Of a DNA stretch of 17,725 nt, positions 7,711 through 15,313 are shown in pieces. The DNA comes from Candidatus Hydrogenedens sp. (GTDB lineage Bacteria; Hydrogenedentota; Hydrogenedentia; Hydrogenedentales; Hydrogenedentaceae). The position numbers and the translations under genes are program-made. Location: positions 1-17,725 of the forward strand of contig JAIWNQ010000235.1 of NCBI GenBank assembly GCA_020216745.1, read 5' to 3'. Each line of letters opens with the position of its first letter. Position 1 is the first letter of the stretch. The notes below the pieces were generated by a model. It was not told where the DNA came from, searched no databases, and saw only the letters and a program-made list of their open reading frames with translations.

Positions 7711-8958
7711 ATGTTCGATTTTATGATGACTGAAGAGCAGATAAAACTTCGTGATGAAGCCCGTGAATTTGCAAAATGGGTTCCCCGTGAATTAATTCTC
7801 GATATGGATGCAGATAAAGTGCAGTTTCCCCGTGAATTTTTGAAAGAAGCTGGCAAACGAAACCTGTTGGGAATACGGATTCCAAAAGAATATGGTGGAC
7901 GTGGGTTAAACTGGGTTGATGACATTATCGTTGCAGAGGAGGTAGGTGTTGCGAGCTACTCATTGGCGTGTCTCTGGGGTGTCGGTGGAGATATTGTTGC
8001 AGAGGCAATAGTTGCCTTCGGTTCTGATGAATTAAAAAAGGAGATAGTTATCCCTCTTCTACGTGGTGAAGTATGTACCGCAGAATGTCTAACCGAACCA
8101 CGAGGAGGCTCCGATTTCTTCGGTGCAACCACTAAAGCCAAGAAAGTAGGTGGTGACTGGGTTATTACAGGACAAAAACGGTTTATTGTAGGTGCGGAAG
8201 GTGCAGATTGGTTTATGGTTTATGCAGTAACAAACCCAGATGGACAAGACCATGAACGACTAACATGCTTCATGGTGCCCAGAACGAAAGGGGTAGAAAC
8301 AAAATACATCTACGGTTTAATGGGCGTGCGTGGTGGAGGTGCTGGTAGGCTTATTCTTAACGAAGTGAAAGTTCCAGAACGTTTTGCCTTGAATGGCATT
8401 AATGGCGGATTCGATGTCTTTGTGCGAAATATGATACCAGAGCGGTTGGGGACTTCCGCAATGACTATCGGTTCCGTACGTCCAGCCATCGAAATTGCTA
8501 CAAAGTATACGTCACGACGAAAAGCATTCGGACAGCCCATTGCAAATTTTCAAGCGGTCGGATTTAAAGTGGCAGACAGTGTTATGCTCCTTGATGCCTC
8601 ACGGGCTATGGTGTATAGCACCGCACGGGCAGTCGATTCTGGAAAAGTGCATCCAGGACGAATACGACGAATGATTTCACAAACTAAAAAATTTGTTACT
8701 GAATCTGCTTGGACTATCGCAAACAATTGTATGCAAGTTATGGGCGGTATTGGCTATACGAATATCTACCCATTAGAACGAATTGTCCGTGACATCCGCC
8801 TCTCTATGATTTGGGTCGGCACTAATGAGATTATGGACCTGATTATTCAAAATGAATGGTATAAAGAAGCCTTACGACCTGAGGCGACAAACAAAAGTAG
8901 AGATGTCGAACTCGATGCACCACATGCTGACCAAATAGAGGAAAAAGTTTTTGAGTAA
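7711..8958 (+). CDS. Acyl-CoA dehydrogenase (FAD-dependent)
   Basis: This 415-residue protein covers the full family length: helical N-domain (1-120), beta domain with CLTEPRGGSD (126-135) and the WVITGQKRFI strand (150-159), and C-terminal helical domain with RKAFGQPIANFQ (270-281) and MGGIGYTNIYPLERIVRD (344-361). These enzymes oxidise acyl-CoA to enoyl-CoA, passing electrons to ETF. The usual catalytic Glu of medium-chain types, in the EGT motif, is replaced by Val369 (WVGTNE). However Glu244 in PERL lies where isovaleryl- and long-chain acyl-CoA dehydrogenases carry their base (ERL), so the enzyme is probably active and of that subgroup. AAGGAT (7698-7703) supports the start. It is last in the PilZ-hydrolase-dehydrogenase run, 29 bases after the hydrolase, with a terminator behind. 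The chain specificity cannot be read from sequence. Confidence 0.93.
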   Translation: MFDFMMTEEQIKLRDEAREFAKWVPRELILDMDADKVQFPREFLKEAGKRNLLGIRIPKEYGGRGLNWVDDIIVAEEVGVASYSLACLWGVGGDIVAEAIVAFGSDELKKEIVIPLLRGEVCTAECLTEPRGGSDFFGATTKAKKVGGDWVITGQKRFIVGAEGADWFMVYAVTNPDGQDHERLTCFMVPRTKGVETKYIYGLMGVRGGGAGRLILNEVKVPERFALNGINGGFDVFVRNMIPERLGTSAMTIGSVRPAIEIATKYTSRRKAFGQPIANFQAVGFKVADSVMLLDASRAMVYSTARAVDSGKVHPGRIRRMISQTKKFVTESAWTIANNCMQVMGGIGYTNIYPLERIVRDIRLSMIWVGTNEIMDLIIQNEWYKEALRPEATNKSRDVELDAPHADQIEEKVFE

Positions 8959-8982
8959 TTCCTTCGTGACGATATAAATATC

Positions 8983-9018
8983 CCTCTTATACCATTTTTT
9001 ATTATGTGAGAGGTTTTT
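8983..9018 (+). terminator. Rho-independent-type terminator after the acyl-CoA dehydrogenase
   Basis: CCTCTTATA (8983-8991) pairs with TGTGAGAGG (9005-9013) as a 9-bp stem with two G-U pairs, followed at once by TTTTT (9014-9018). It lies 24 bases after the stop codon and closes the plus-strand operon. Confidence 0.65.
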
Positions 9019-9078
9019 CATAAACATTTTTGCCTAAGTGCTCTTGCACTGGAGGGATGTCTCATTATCTTAAAGTGA

Positions 9079-9090
9079 GATATGCATATC
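9079..9090. repeat. 12-bp perfect palindrome between convergent genes
   Basis: GATATGCATATC is its own reverse complement. It lies between the terminator of the acyl-CoA dehydrogenase and the 3' end of the alpha-galactosidase gene, away from any promoter, so no regulatory role is apparent. A smaller AGTGC/GCACT hairpin lies just upstream near 9035-9050. Confidence 0.4.
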
Positions 9091-9182
9091 GCCTTTTATT
9101 ATACATGTACGTTCTATGTCCTTTGTGCGTTAATGGTAACACAGTTTCATCTTAATCTTATTCTACAGCCTTTTGGTGGATT

Positions 9183-11192
9183 TTACCCTTTCATTTTTTC
9201 GTACACGAGGCATATTGCGGAAGGCTTTTCAGGGAGTGTTATAGGGACTCCATGTTCTGTTAATTCCTTTCCTGTAAGTTTTAAAGATTGACCTTCTCTG
9301 CTTGGCGGTGCAATGTGGTATTTAGTGTCTAATTCCAGACCATACAAAGGCAATCGCATACTTTCTGTTTCAGATTGTTCTCGGCGGAATACCTGAACAA
9401 ATCCTTTGCCTTTACTTTGTAAATTAAATTGCCACGCTATCCATGTATCGGGTTTTAGGGAGTATGGTGTTAATGGGTAGTAATCACCATAATAGCACTC
9501 CCCATAGATATATCGGTCATCTATCAGCCTCTTTAATATCGCCCAATCTATGGTATCATCTCGCTGATTCCAACAAGCGGTAAAACTGGAAGTAAAGACA
9601 CTCATAACTTCGTAAATGGAAGTTTTGGATGTTCCAGTCCCATTGAAGGGAAGCCATTCCGAAAGTGCCCATGTATGGCATTGATTGCCGATAGGCTCCA
9701 TAATGTAATCACTTCGTAGGAGAGGCACAGCCCGTCGTAAAGTTTCTAAATCATTACGTCTACCACCACTGGCACAGGAATCAATTAACATATTGGGATG
9801 ACGACGCAACAGGTCATCCCAGTATGCAAAATATCCTTCCACATGCTGAATCTCTGTGATTCCCTGCCTGTCTGGAGTATCATTCTTCCGCCAGAATTCT
9901 AATGGATCGATATTGAAATCCTGTCGGTATAAATCAATACCTTCTTTAGTAAGGAAATTGTCTATATAGTTTGTTAGCCAATCTCTTGCCCCAGCATTTC
10001 CAAGGTTCAATAATCCCCCTTGTTCCCCACCTAATATCCATTCTGGATGATTTTCAGTGAGCCATGTGCCCGCATGGACACGCTCAGGCTCAAACCATAC
10101 AAGTAATTTTATATTTCTACTATGTGCAAAATCCAAAATTGGCTTAAAACCACCTGGAAACCTTGTTTCATCTATAACCCATGTGCCTGTCTTGGGCCAG
10201 TTCCTGTCGCAAGGATACCAACCCGCATCAATCCACCAATAATCTAATTGAAAGCCACGGTCAATATATTTCTGAATGAGCATTTTATGACTTTCTGTAT
10301 TTTCTTGATATGTTTCCTCTACCGAAGTGGCACTACATGAAAGTAGCATGGGTACTTTAGGTGGTGTCCCATCCTGTTTTGGGAGGTTACAATGTATCAT
10401 CCATTGCCTCCATAGGTTTTGTCCACGGTGCTTGTCCCCAGAATAAAATAGCAGTACAACCATAGGTCCGCGAACTTCTTCTCCAGGGTACAAGTTAAAA
10501 TGTGTAAGTTCCTGTCCCCCCTGAATATGTAAACTTCCATCCGTATCGCGGTAAAACCGACAGGACCATTGCCCTGCCCAACTGATAACGAAAATAAGAC
10601 CGCCATCGTCTTTTTGAAAATTGAAATAGGGAAATGTGGTTTGTGTTGGGCGTCCACCTGTATTTGCGAGGTTAATTTCGGAGCCGTGGTTCATTGGTTC
10701 ATCAATAGGTTCATAACTATCCGCAGAACAGTTATCCCCTTTGTTCCGATGCAGAATTATTTGTTGATTTTTGAATTCAGGAAATACTGTATCTATTGTT
10801 TTTAACTCTTGTAATATAGGGGTCTTTTTATTGCTCTCATTTTTGTAATAAGCAGTCCATTCAAGTACTGGAAAATGAAGATATTGAACAGCCTTATATC
10901 GCACAACAAGCCCCGTCTTGATATGTATTAGCTTCAAAATGCAAGTTATTTTATCATTACCCTTTTCAGTTGTTATTTCCCGTATCCATTCTTCAGGATT
11001 GTGATTTGCAGGTGTCTCCCCAATGGTCAACGAGCCTGGGAATACATCCGAAGGGCTCGATACCTTTTCACCAAACCAACGTTCGAAGTAGGTTTTAGCC
11101 GAAGATAATTCCTCTGGTAAAGAAGTTGTTTGTGAATATAAAACACAACTTATACTAACCAGAAGAACAAGCAGAATAAACACTCTTTTCAT
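9183..11192 (-). CDS. Secreted GH36-like alpha-galactosidase
   Basis: This 669-residue glycoside hydrolase has a signal peptide (hydrophobic residues about 4-20). An N-terminal beta-sandwich region (about 25-265) precedes a TIM-barrel catalytic domain. Barrel motifs are YWWIDAGWY (318-326), LLVWFEPERV (363-372), LYRQDFN with likely nucleophile Asp425 (421-427), and IDSCASGGRRNDL (470-482) followed by RSD with likely acid/base Asp495. These match GH36/clan GH-D enzymes, which remove terminal alpha-galactose (or alpha-N-acetylgalactosamine). The C-terminus looks like the usual small beta domain. ATG 11192 is chosen over ATG 11207 because GGAG lies nine bases upstream of it and the basic signal start MKR fits; the longer start would swallow the ribosome-binding site. 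It has its own promoter, 190 bases after the Gfo/Idh/MocA gene, with which it may share a sugar-salvage role. Confidence 0.87.
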   Translation of the reverse strand: MKRVFILLVLLVSISCVLYSQTTSLPEELSSAKTYFERWFGEKVSSPSDVFPGSLTIGETPANHNPEEWIREITTEKGNDKITCILKLIHIKTGLVVRYKAVQYLHFPVLEWTAYYKNESNKKTPILQELKTIDTVFPEFKNQQIILHRNKGDNCSADSYEPIDEPMNHGSEINLANTGGRPTQTTFPYFNFQKDDGGLIFVISWAGQWSCRFYRDTDGSLHIQGGQELTHFNLYPGEEVRGPMVVLLFYSGDKHRGQNLWRQWMIHCNLPKQDGTPPKVPMLLSCSATSVEETYQENTESHKMLIQKYIDRGFQLDYWWIDAGWYPCDRNWPKTGTWVIDETRFPGGFKPILDFAHSRNIKLLVWFEPERVHAGTWLTENHPEWILGGEQGGLLNLGNAGARDWLTNYIDNFLTKEGIDLYRQDFNIDPLEFWRKNDTPDRQGITEIQHVEGYFAYWDDLLRRHPNMLIDSCASGGRRNDLETLRRAVPLLRSDYIMEPIGNQCHTWALSEWLPFNGTGTSKTSIYEVMSVFTSSFTACWNQRDDTIDWAILKRLIDDRYIYGECYYGDYYPLTPYSLKPDTWIAWQFNLQSKGKGFVQVFRREQSETESMRLPLYGLELDTKYHIAPPSREGQSLKLTGKELTEHGVPITLPEKPSAICLVYEKMKG

Positions 11193-11217
11193 GAATATAC
11201 TCTCCATTTAGTTAAAT

Positions 11218-11237
11218 AAAAGATCGTATAATCTTTT
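11218..11237. repeat. Inverted repeat over the alpha-galactosidase -10 region (possible operator)
   Basis: The 7-bp arms AAAAGAT (11218-11224) and ATCTTTT (11231-11237) are perfect reverse complements with a 6-base centre. The symmetric site covers the proposed -10 hexamer and reaches near the start point, a typical repressor location. No regulator gene is visible in the window. Confidence 0.4.
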
Positions 11238-11251
11238 GATTTATTTATCAA
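11223..11251 (-). promoter_or_regulatory. Promoter of the alpha-galactosidase gene
   Basis: On the minus strand TTGATA (11246-11251, 5/6 to consensus) is followed after 17 bases by TACGAT (11223-11228, 4/6). The start would be near 11216, giving a short leader of about 24 nt that holds the GGAG ribosome-binding site. Confidence 0.5.
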
Positions 11252-11397
11252 ATCGATATGTCGCTAACATAATGGGTACTGGTTGGGGAGGTAAAATGGG
11301 TGTCTATTAGGGGTTTTTAAATGTCATAAAAAATACCGAAAATAGATAGTTATTCCATAATTACCTTATTTATATTCAATGTTAATGCATCGGATAT

Positions 11398-12597
11398 TTA
11401 TTGAAATACGGGGATTTTCATTAATTCGCCGTCTTTAAGTGCGGACTGGTGAGCCACGATACCAGATACGGTGATATTGAGTGCCATAGCAATATCAAGG
11501 TAAGGCTTTCGATTTTCAAGAATGGAACGGATAAATTCTTCTGTTAGGTAGCCATGAGAACCGCCATGTCCTCCTGCGTTTACCGACGGTGGTAATGGTG
11601 GTTTCTGAATATTAATCTTTGATATGTCTGTAATCCCTTGATACTCTGTACCTGTAACGCACCCTTTCTGTCCACGAACACGACCTACTTCTCCTTCGAA
11701 GCCTGGTGTGTCCCAGCTGACAGCCATCCGAGCCATACCACCTTCCTTAGTGCGGAATAGGGCTATTTCTGAGCCGAATGGGTTTTGATATACATTATTC
11801 TCCTTTTTTAGCATGGGTATAATGCTTGGCATACCGAGGCAAGACACTTCCGTAAAATAACCGCCACTAACACAAATGTAATAGGCATTGGAATGCGTAG
11901 GATACCATTGTGGAGGCAAGCCGATACGCCAGCCTTTATACGAATCGATAGGTGGGTCTAAATAATGGTAGTACTCCCCTTCGCAGTAGACCAGTTCCCC
12001 AAGGGCTCCCGCTTGATATAGGGTTCGCATGGCATAACAATCGTTCCGATAGGCACTGGTCTCCATAAGCATGTAATTTAATCCTGTTGACTTTACTGTT
12101 TCATATAACTCATGAGCATCTTCTAACGAGCCGAATACTGCGGGAACAGCACTTGCCACATGCTTCCCATGTTTCAGTGATAAGATGGCATGCTTTGCAT
12201 GACTTGGTGCGTCTGTTGCGACAAAAACCGCCTCTATATTTTTATCTTTTACCATTTCTTCCAGTGATGGATATGTGGTTGAACAGCGACATTCCTTCGC
12301 AAGACCTTCGCATCGTTCTGGAATTAAGTCTGTGACTGCAACTATCTCAACGTTAGGATGGTTTTGAAAATCGAAAGCAGACCCAAATTTGCAGACACCA
12401 TAGCCAGCAATACCAACCTTAATTTTACGGTCAGAAACAGGTTCCCATTTACGGGTGGTGTCTGTATTGCTATTTGTCTCATCAAAACCCTTTATGACTT
12501 TATTATCCTGTGCCGAAAAGGCAGAGCCAGTAGCGAACATTCCCATTCCCATGATAGTTCCTTTCAATAGTGTTCGACGTGAAAATAATAAGTTCAT
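11398..12597 (-). CDS. Tat-exported Gfo/Idh/MocA family oxidoreductase
   Basis: The 399-residue protein starts with a twin-arginine signal (SRRTLLKG, residues 6-13, then a hydrophobic stretch ending FSAQ near 30), so it is likely exported folded with its cofactor. The Rossmann domain follows: KVGIAGYGVCKFG (60-72), DL after the second strand (Asp90-Leu91), and VFVATDAPSHAKHAILSLKHGKHV (124-147), a standard Gfo/Idh/MocA segment. The C-terminal substrate domain includes GGHGGSHGYLTEEFI (342-356). These NAD(P)-dependent enzymes act on sugars, cyclitols or related hydroxyl compounds; some Tat-exported members are glycosidases (GH109), which cannot be excluded. AAAGGG lies about six bases before the ATG. 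The gene precedes the alpha-galactosidase on the same strand. The substrate is unknown. The usual EKP-type motif reads SAVPA here (149-153), so the common catalytic Lys is missing. Confidence 0.88.
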   Translation of the reverse strand: MNLLFSRRTLLKGTIMGMGMFATGSAFSAQDNKVIKGFDETNSNTDTTRKWEPVSDRKIKVGIAGYGVCKFGSAFDFQNHPNVEIVAVTDLIPERCEGLAKECRCSTTYPSLEEMVKDKNIEAVFVATDAPSHAKHAILSLKHGKHVASAVPAVFGSLEDAHELYETVKSTGLNYMLMETSAYRNDCYAMRTLYQAGALGELVYCEGEYYHYLDPPIDSYKGWRIGLPPQWYPTHSNAYYICVSGGYFTEVSCLGMPSIIPMLKKENNVYQNPFGSEIALFRTKEGGMARMAVSWDTPGFEGEVGRVRGQKGCVTGTEYQGITDISKINIQKPPLPPSVNAGGHGGSHGYLTEEFIRSILENRKPYLDIAMALNITVSGIVAHQSALKDGELMKIPVFQ

Positions 12598-12640
12598 ATA
12601 TATCCCTTTCGTTTTGTAAGTACTAAAATAATCATTTTTA

Positions 12641-12649
12641 TGTTAAAAT
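12641..12649 (+). promoter_or_regulatory. Candidate extended -10 promoter for rsmG
   Basis: TGT precedes TAAAAT (12644-12649), an extended -10 type element. No clear -35 hexamer is present. Transcription would begin about 20 bases before the ATG at 12676. This short divergent region (78 bases) must also serve the oppositely oriented oxidoreductase gene. Confidence 0.3.
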
Positions 12650-12675
12650 AGAGAGCAAACCATTAGCAAATTTTG

Positions 12676-13338
12676 ATGTGTAAAAGTGCAATTGTGAATA
12701 TTCAAATTTACTCAACATTATTATCTCAATATCCTATAAATTGGCAGACGTGGCAGGAAGATATAAAAACATTTCTTGACCTGCTCGAACAGTGGAATGA
12801 TGTGGTGGGTCTGGTGTCTAAAACAGACCTGAGTGAGAAATGTATACATCATATAGAAGATAGTTTAAGTTTGGTACCGTATATACTTCCGAAGTTGATA
12901 GATGGAGAGGGATTTTGGTTAGACATCGGCACAGGTAGCGGATTTCCAGCGATACCTATCTTACTTATATCCAAGCAAATCAAAGCTATCCTCGTCGAAA
13001 GGAAAATAAGAAAAGTTGGTTTTTTACAAATGCTCATCTCTAAATTTCAGTTGAACAATACAAAGGTTATTTGTAATGAATTTCCAGCATGTGTAAAAGA
13101 ATTGGCATCGATTGAAAAACAAATAAGAATTGTCACGTCAAAGGGTGTGGAACATCCAGAGCGGTTAGCAAAATTTTTGTCCCATTGGTTGTCAGAAGAT
13201 ACATACTACGTGTGCCAATCCCCAAAGGTGTTAGGCCTATTCCACAGCGGACAATTTGTGAAAACAATCATTCAAGATGAGTTCTCACAACATAATCTAC
13301 GTCGTGGCAATCTAACTATTATTCACCGCAAACCCTAA
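12676..13338 (+). CDS. rsmG: 16S rRNA (guanine-N7) methyltransferase RsmG
   Basis: The 220-residue protein matches RsmG (GidB) in length and motif order: LLEQWNDVVGLVSKTD (37-52), HHIEDSL (58-64), SAM-binding motif I LDIGTGSGFPAIPILL (82-97), LVERKIRKVGFLQ (106-118, containing the acidic Glu of motif II), then VTSKGVEHPERLAKFL (153-168) in place of the usual ITxRA segment. RsmG methylates N7 of G527 in the 530 loop of 16S rRNA; loss is known to give low-level streptomycin resistance. The ATG at 12676 is preceded by an in-frame TTG (12673); neither has a clear ribosome-binding site. The gene stands alone between divergent and downstream genes of unrelated function, not next to mnmG or parA as in many bacteria. 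The Arg of the ITxRA segment is Lys here, a small deviation. Confidence 0.87.
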   Translation: MCKSAIVNIQIYSTLLSQYPINWQTWQEDIKTFLDLLEQWNDVVGLVSKTDLSEKCIHHIEDSLSLVPYILPKLIDGEGFWLDIGTGSGFPAIPILLISKQIKAILVERKIRKVGFLQMLISKFQLNNTKVICNEFPACVKELASIEKQIRIVTSKGVEHPERLAKFLSHWLSEDTYYVCQSPKVLGLFHSGQFVKTIIQDEFSQHNLRRGNLTIIHRKP

Positions 13339-13353
13339 AAACCGCTACATCTA

Positions 13354-13389
13354 TTGGGAACTTATATTGTCCCAACTCTCCAATTTTTT
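13354..13389 (+). terminator. Possible terminator after rsmG
   Basis: TTGGGA (13354-13359) pairs with TCCCAA (13370-13375) around a 10-base loop. A run of six T (13384-13389) follows after an eight-base gap. The gap makes it a weak match, but the position just after the rsmG stop codon fits. Confidence 0.35.
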
Positions 13390-13419
13390 ATTGTCATGTT
13401 GTAGCATAATATAGAAGAT

Positions 13420-13448
13420 TTGATTGGATGTCTAAAATAAATTAAAAT
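13420..13448 (+). promoter_or_regulatory. Candidate promoter for the S41-like gene
   Basis: TTGATT (13420-13425, 4/6 to consensus) and TAAAAT (13443-13448, 5/6) are separated by 17 bases. The start would be near 13455, giving a leader of about 75 nt. The surroundings are AT-rich, so other start sites are possible. Confidence 0.4.
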
Positions 13449-13528
13449 TAATGAAACTTAATCGGGTAAAAATAATATAAAATAAATATACAAATTTAAC
13501 ACCTCACAAAAAAGTTGGGTTTTGAAAT

Positions 13529-15031
13529 ATGAAACGTATCTTTAAGCCTGTCTGCCTGACATTTTTAATTTTCGTTCTTGTTTTCCTTGGAACTGAAAGT
13601 GGTTGCACCCGTGCAAAAATACCTTTAACAAAACTGGAAGTGCCAATGGTGGCGGTTCCACTCCCTGAATTGCCTATTCCATTGCCAAAAATCCCATTGC
13701 TAATGAGTGGTGAAGGCGATTATCGATTGTTAACGTGGAAGAAGTCATTCCGCCGACTCTGTGACCAAATAGAAAGAGAATACCCTTATACAGAATGGAA
13801 AGCAATCCAATGGGAACAGTTAAGAAAGACCTATGCAGAGAAAGTGGAACAGGCGAAAGATAAAAAAGACAGAGATGCGTTCTATTTAGCTCTACGTGAA
13901 TTTATGTATTCAATTCCCGATGCAAATGTACGTATCGAAATGGATGAAAAAGTTAAAGAGACCGCTATCGGTGGTGGTTATGGGTTTGCGATGACCCGAA
14001 CTGATGATGGGCATTATATTGTTTACTATGTAAACCCTGGTAGTTCAGCAGAGAAATCAGGGATGCAGGTAGGTGCAGAAATTGTCCAGTGGAATAAACA
14101 ACCAATAGAGCAGGCTGTCGAAGGTACATCAATATTATGGGCAGATACACCGCCGGCAACCAATGACGGAAAAATATGGGAAAAATGTAAATTGTTAGGA
14201 AGAGCACCTATAGGCAAGCAGGCGGAGATAACCTTTTTAAACCCGGATAACCCACAACCGCTTACGATAATGATGACTGCTGAAAAAGATGATTATGCAA
14301 CATTAAAGATGCCCGTTTGGGACAAAGTGAGTGTAGGTATGATGGATAGCCCGATTCAGAAAAAGAAACTTTCGGAAGGGTATGGTTACTTTCGCATCCT
14401 CTTCTTTTCTCCGAGTGTTGGCACACCATTTCCGGCACAAGCATTCCAGAAAGCACTTAGCGAATTTATCCGAGACAGTGTTCCAGGGCTTATTATTGAT
14501 TTGCGTGGGAACACAGGCGGAGACCCCGAACTTATACCTAAATTTGCAGGCTATTTTGTCGAAGAGGAAACGTTCTTTCACGACCTCGCTTTCTATAGCA
14601 AGAAGGACAAGTCATTTAAAATTAGCCCTGGTGACCGTATTATGATAAAGCCGTTGCCACTTCATTATCGTGGACCAGTTGTAGTTTTAGTTGATTATGG
14701 CACGGCGGGTTGTGCTGAAGGCTTTGCCTCTGTGTTAAGTAGGCAGAAAAACGTATACATAATTGGTATGTGCACAACACGAGGCGCAATGGGTGTTCCC
14801 GGTGGAGATGTTCGCATGCCTAACGGAATTACATTGTCCTACCCTGTAGCACGGTCTCTGGATAAAGATGGGCAAATACAAATAGAGGCAAATGCACAGG
14901 GGGTAGGGGGTATTGTGCCATCTGTAAAAGTTCCTATAACCACCGATACATTAAAACAGCTTGGCATCGATAAAAAAGACGTTGTTCTTGAATATGCACT
15001 ACAACATCTTGACCAACTAACTAAAAAATAA
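13529..15031 (+). CDS. Exported PDZ / S41-family peptidase-like protein with altered catalytic residues
   Basis: This 500-residue protein has a hydrophobic signal segment (8-21) ending at SGC, so it may be a lipoprotein (Cys26) although the lipobox is imperfect. A Pro/Leu-rich linker (38-58) with repeated PLP/PIP units follows. Then come a helical N-domain (65-130), a PDZ-like domain (about 145-250, with VNPGSSAEKSGMQVGAEIV) and an S41 core (about 285-470) with the signature LIIDLRGNTGGDP (321-333). S41 (tail-specific/C-terminal processing) proteases use a Ser in a GSASASE-like motif and a Lys about 25 residues later. Here that segment reads GTAGCAE (391-397), with Gly394 at the expected Ser, Cys395 beside it and no Lys in TTRGAMG (416-422). 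It may be inactive, peptide-binding, or use an unusual nucleophile. The ribosome-binding site is weak. It appears monocistronic. Confidence 0.85.
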   Translation: MKRIFKPVCLTFLIFVLVFLGTESGCTRAKIPLTKLEVPMVAVPLPELPIPLPKIPLLMSGEGDYRLLTWKKSFRRLCDQIEREYPYTEWKAIQWEQLRKTYAEKVEQAKDKKDRDAFYLALREFMYSIPDANVRIEMDEKVKETAIGGGYGFAMTRTDDGHYIVYYVNPGSSAEKSGMQVGAEIVQWNKQPIEQAVEGTSILWADTPPATNDGKIWEKCKLLGRAPIGKQAEITFLNPDNPQPLTIMMTAEKDDYATLKMPVWDKVSVGMMDSPIQKKKLSEGYGYFRILFFSPSVGTPFPAQAFQKALSEFIRDSVPGLIIDLRGNTGGDPELIPKFAGYFVEEETFFHDLAFYSKKDKSFKISPGDRIMIKPLPLHYRGPVVVLVDYGTAGCAEGFASVLSRQKNVYIIGMCTTRGAMGVPGGDVRMPNGITLSYPVARSLDKDGQIQIEANAQGVGGIVPSVKVPITTDTLKQLGIDKKDVVLEYALQHLDQLTKK

Positions 15032-15243
15032 CGGCTGTAATATCTAATTAATACCATCTCGTATTGAGCCTACATTACACACAGGTGAAGTATATTTTGC
15101 AGGGTTATTACACTTTCTATATCTAATATCCTTATTACGGACTGAAATGATTTACGACTGGATACTGAAAATAATTTAGAAATATCTCAACTTTTATAGC
15201 TGTTTTTTATGTAGATATATACATTATATAGTTCCGAACAATT

Positions 15244-15272
15244 TTTAAATTATAACTAAAGTTTTATATAAT
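15244..15272 (+). promoter_or_regulatory. Candidate promoter for the SGNH/Gly-rich protein gene
   Basis: TTTAAA (15244-15249, 4/6 to consensus) and a perfect TATAAT (15267-15272) are 17 bases apart. Transcription would start near 15279, about 35 bases before the ATG. The 5' part of the 282-base intergenic region holds no other recognisable feature. Confidence 0.45.
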
Positions 15273-15313
15273 ATAAACATGTTAAATGTTCTTATAACTA
15301 TAAGGAGGAAGGA

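Noticed and set aside
9082..9291. Plus-strand 69-codon frame starting at the palindrome
   Set aside because: It overlaps the 3' end of the alpha-galactosidase on the opposite strand and shows no domain; a downstream ribosome-binding site is lacking.
11193..11207. Upstream ATG (11207) adding five residues to the alpha-galactosidase
   Set aside because: Its codons contain the GGAG ribosome-binding site of the ATG at 11192, and no such site lies ahead of 11207.
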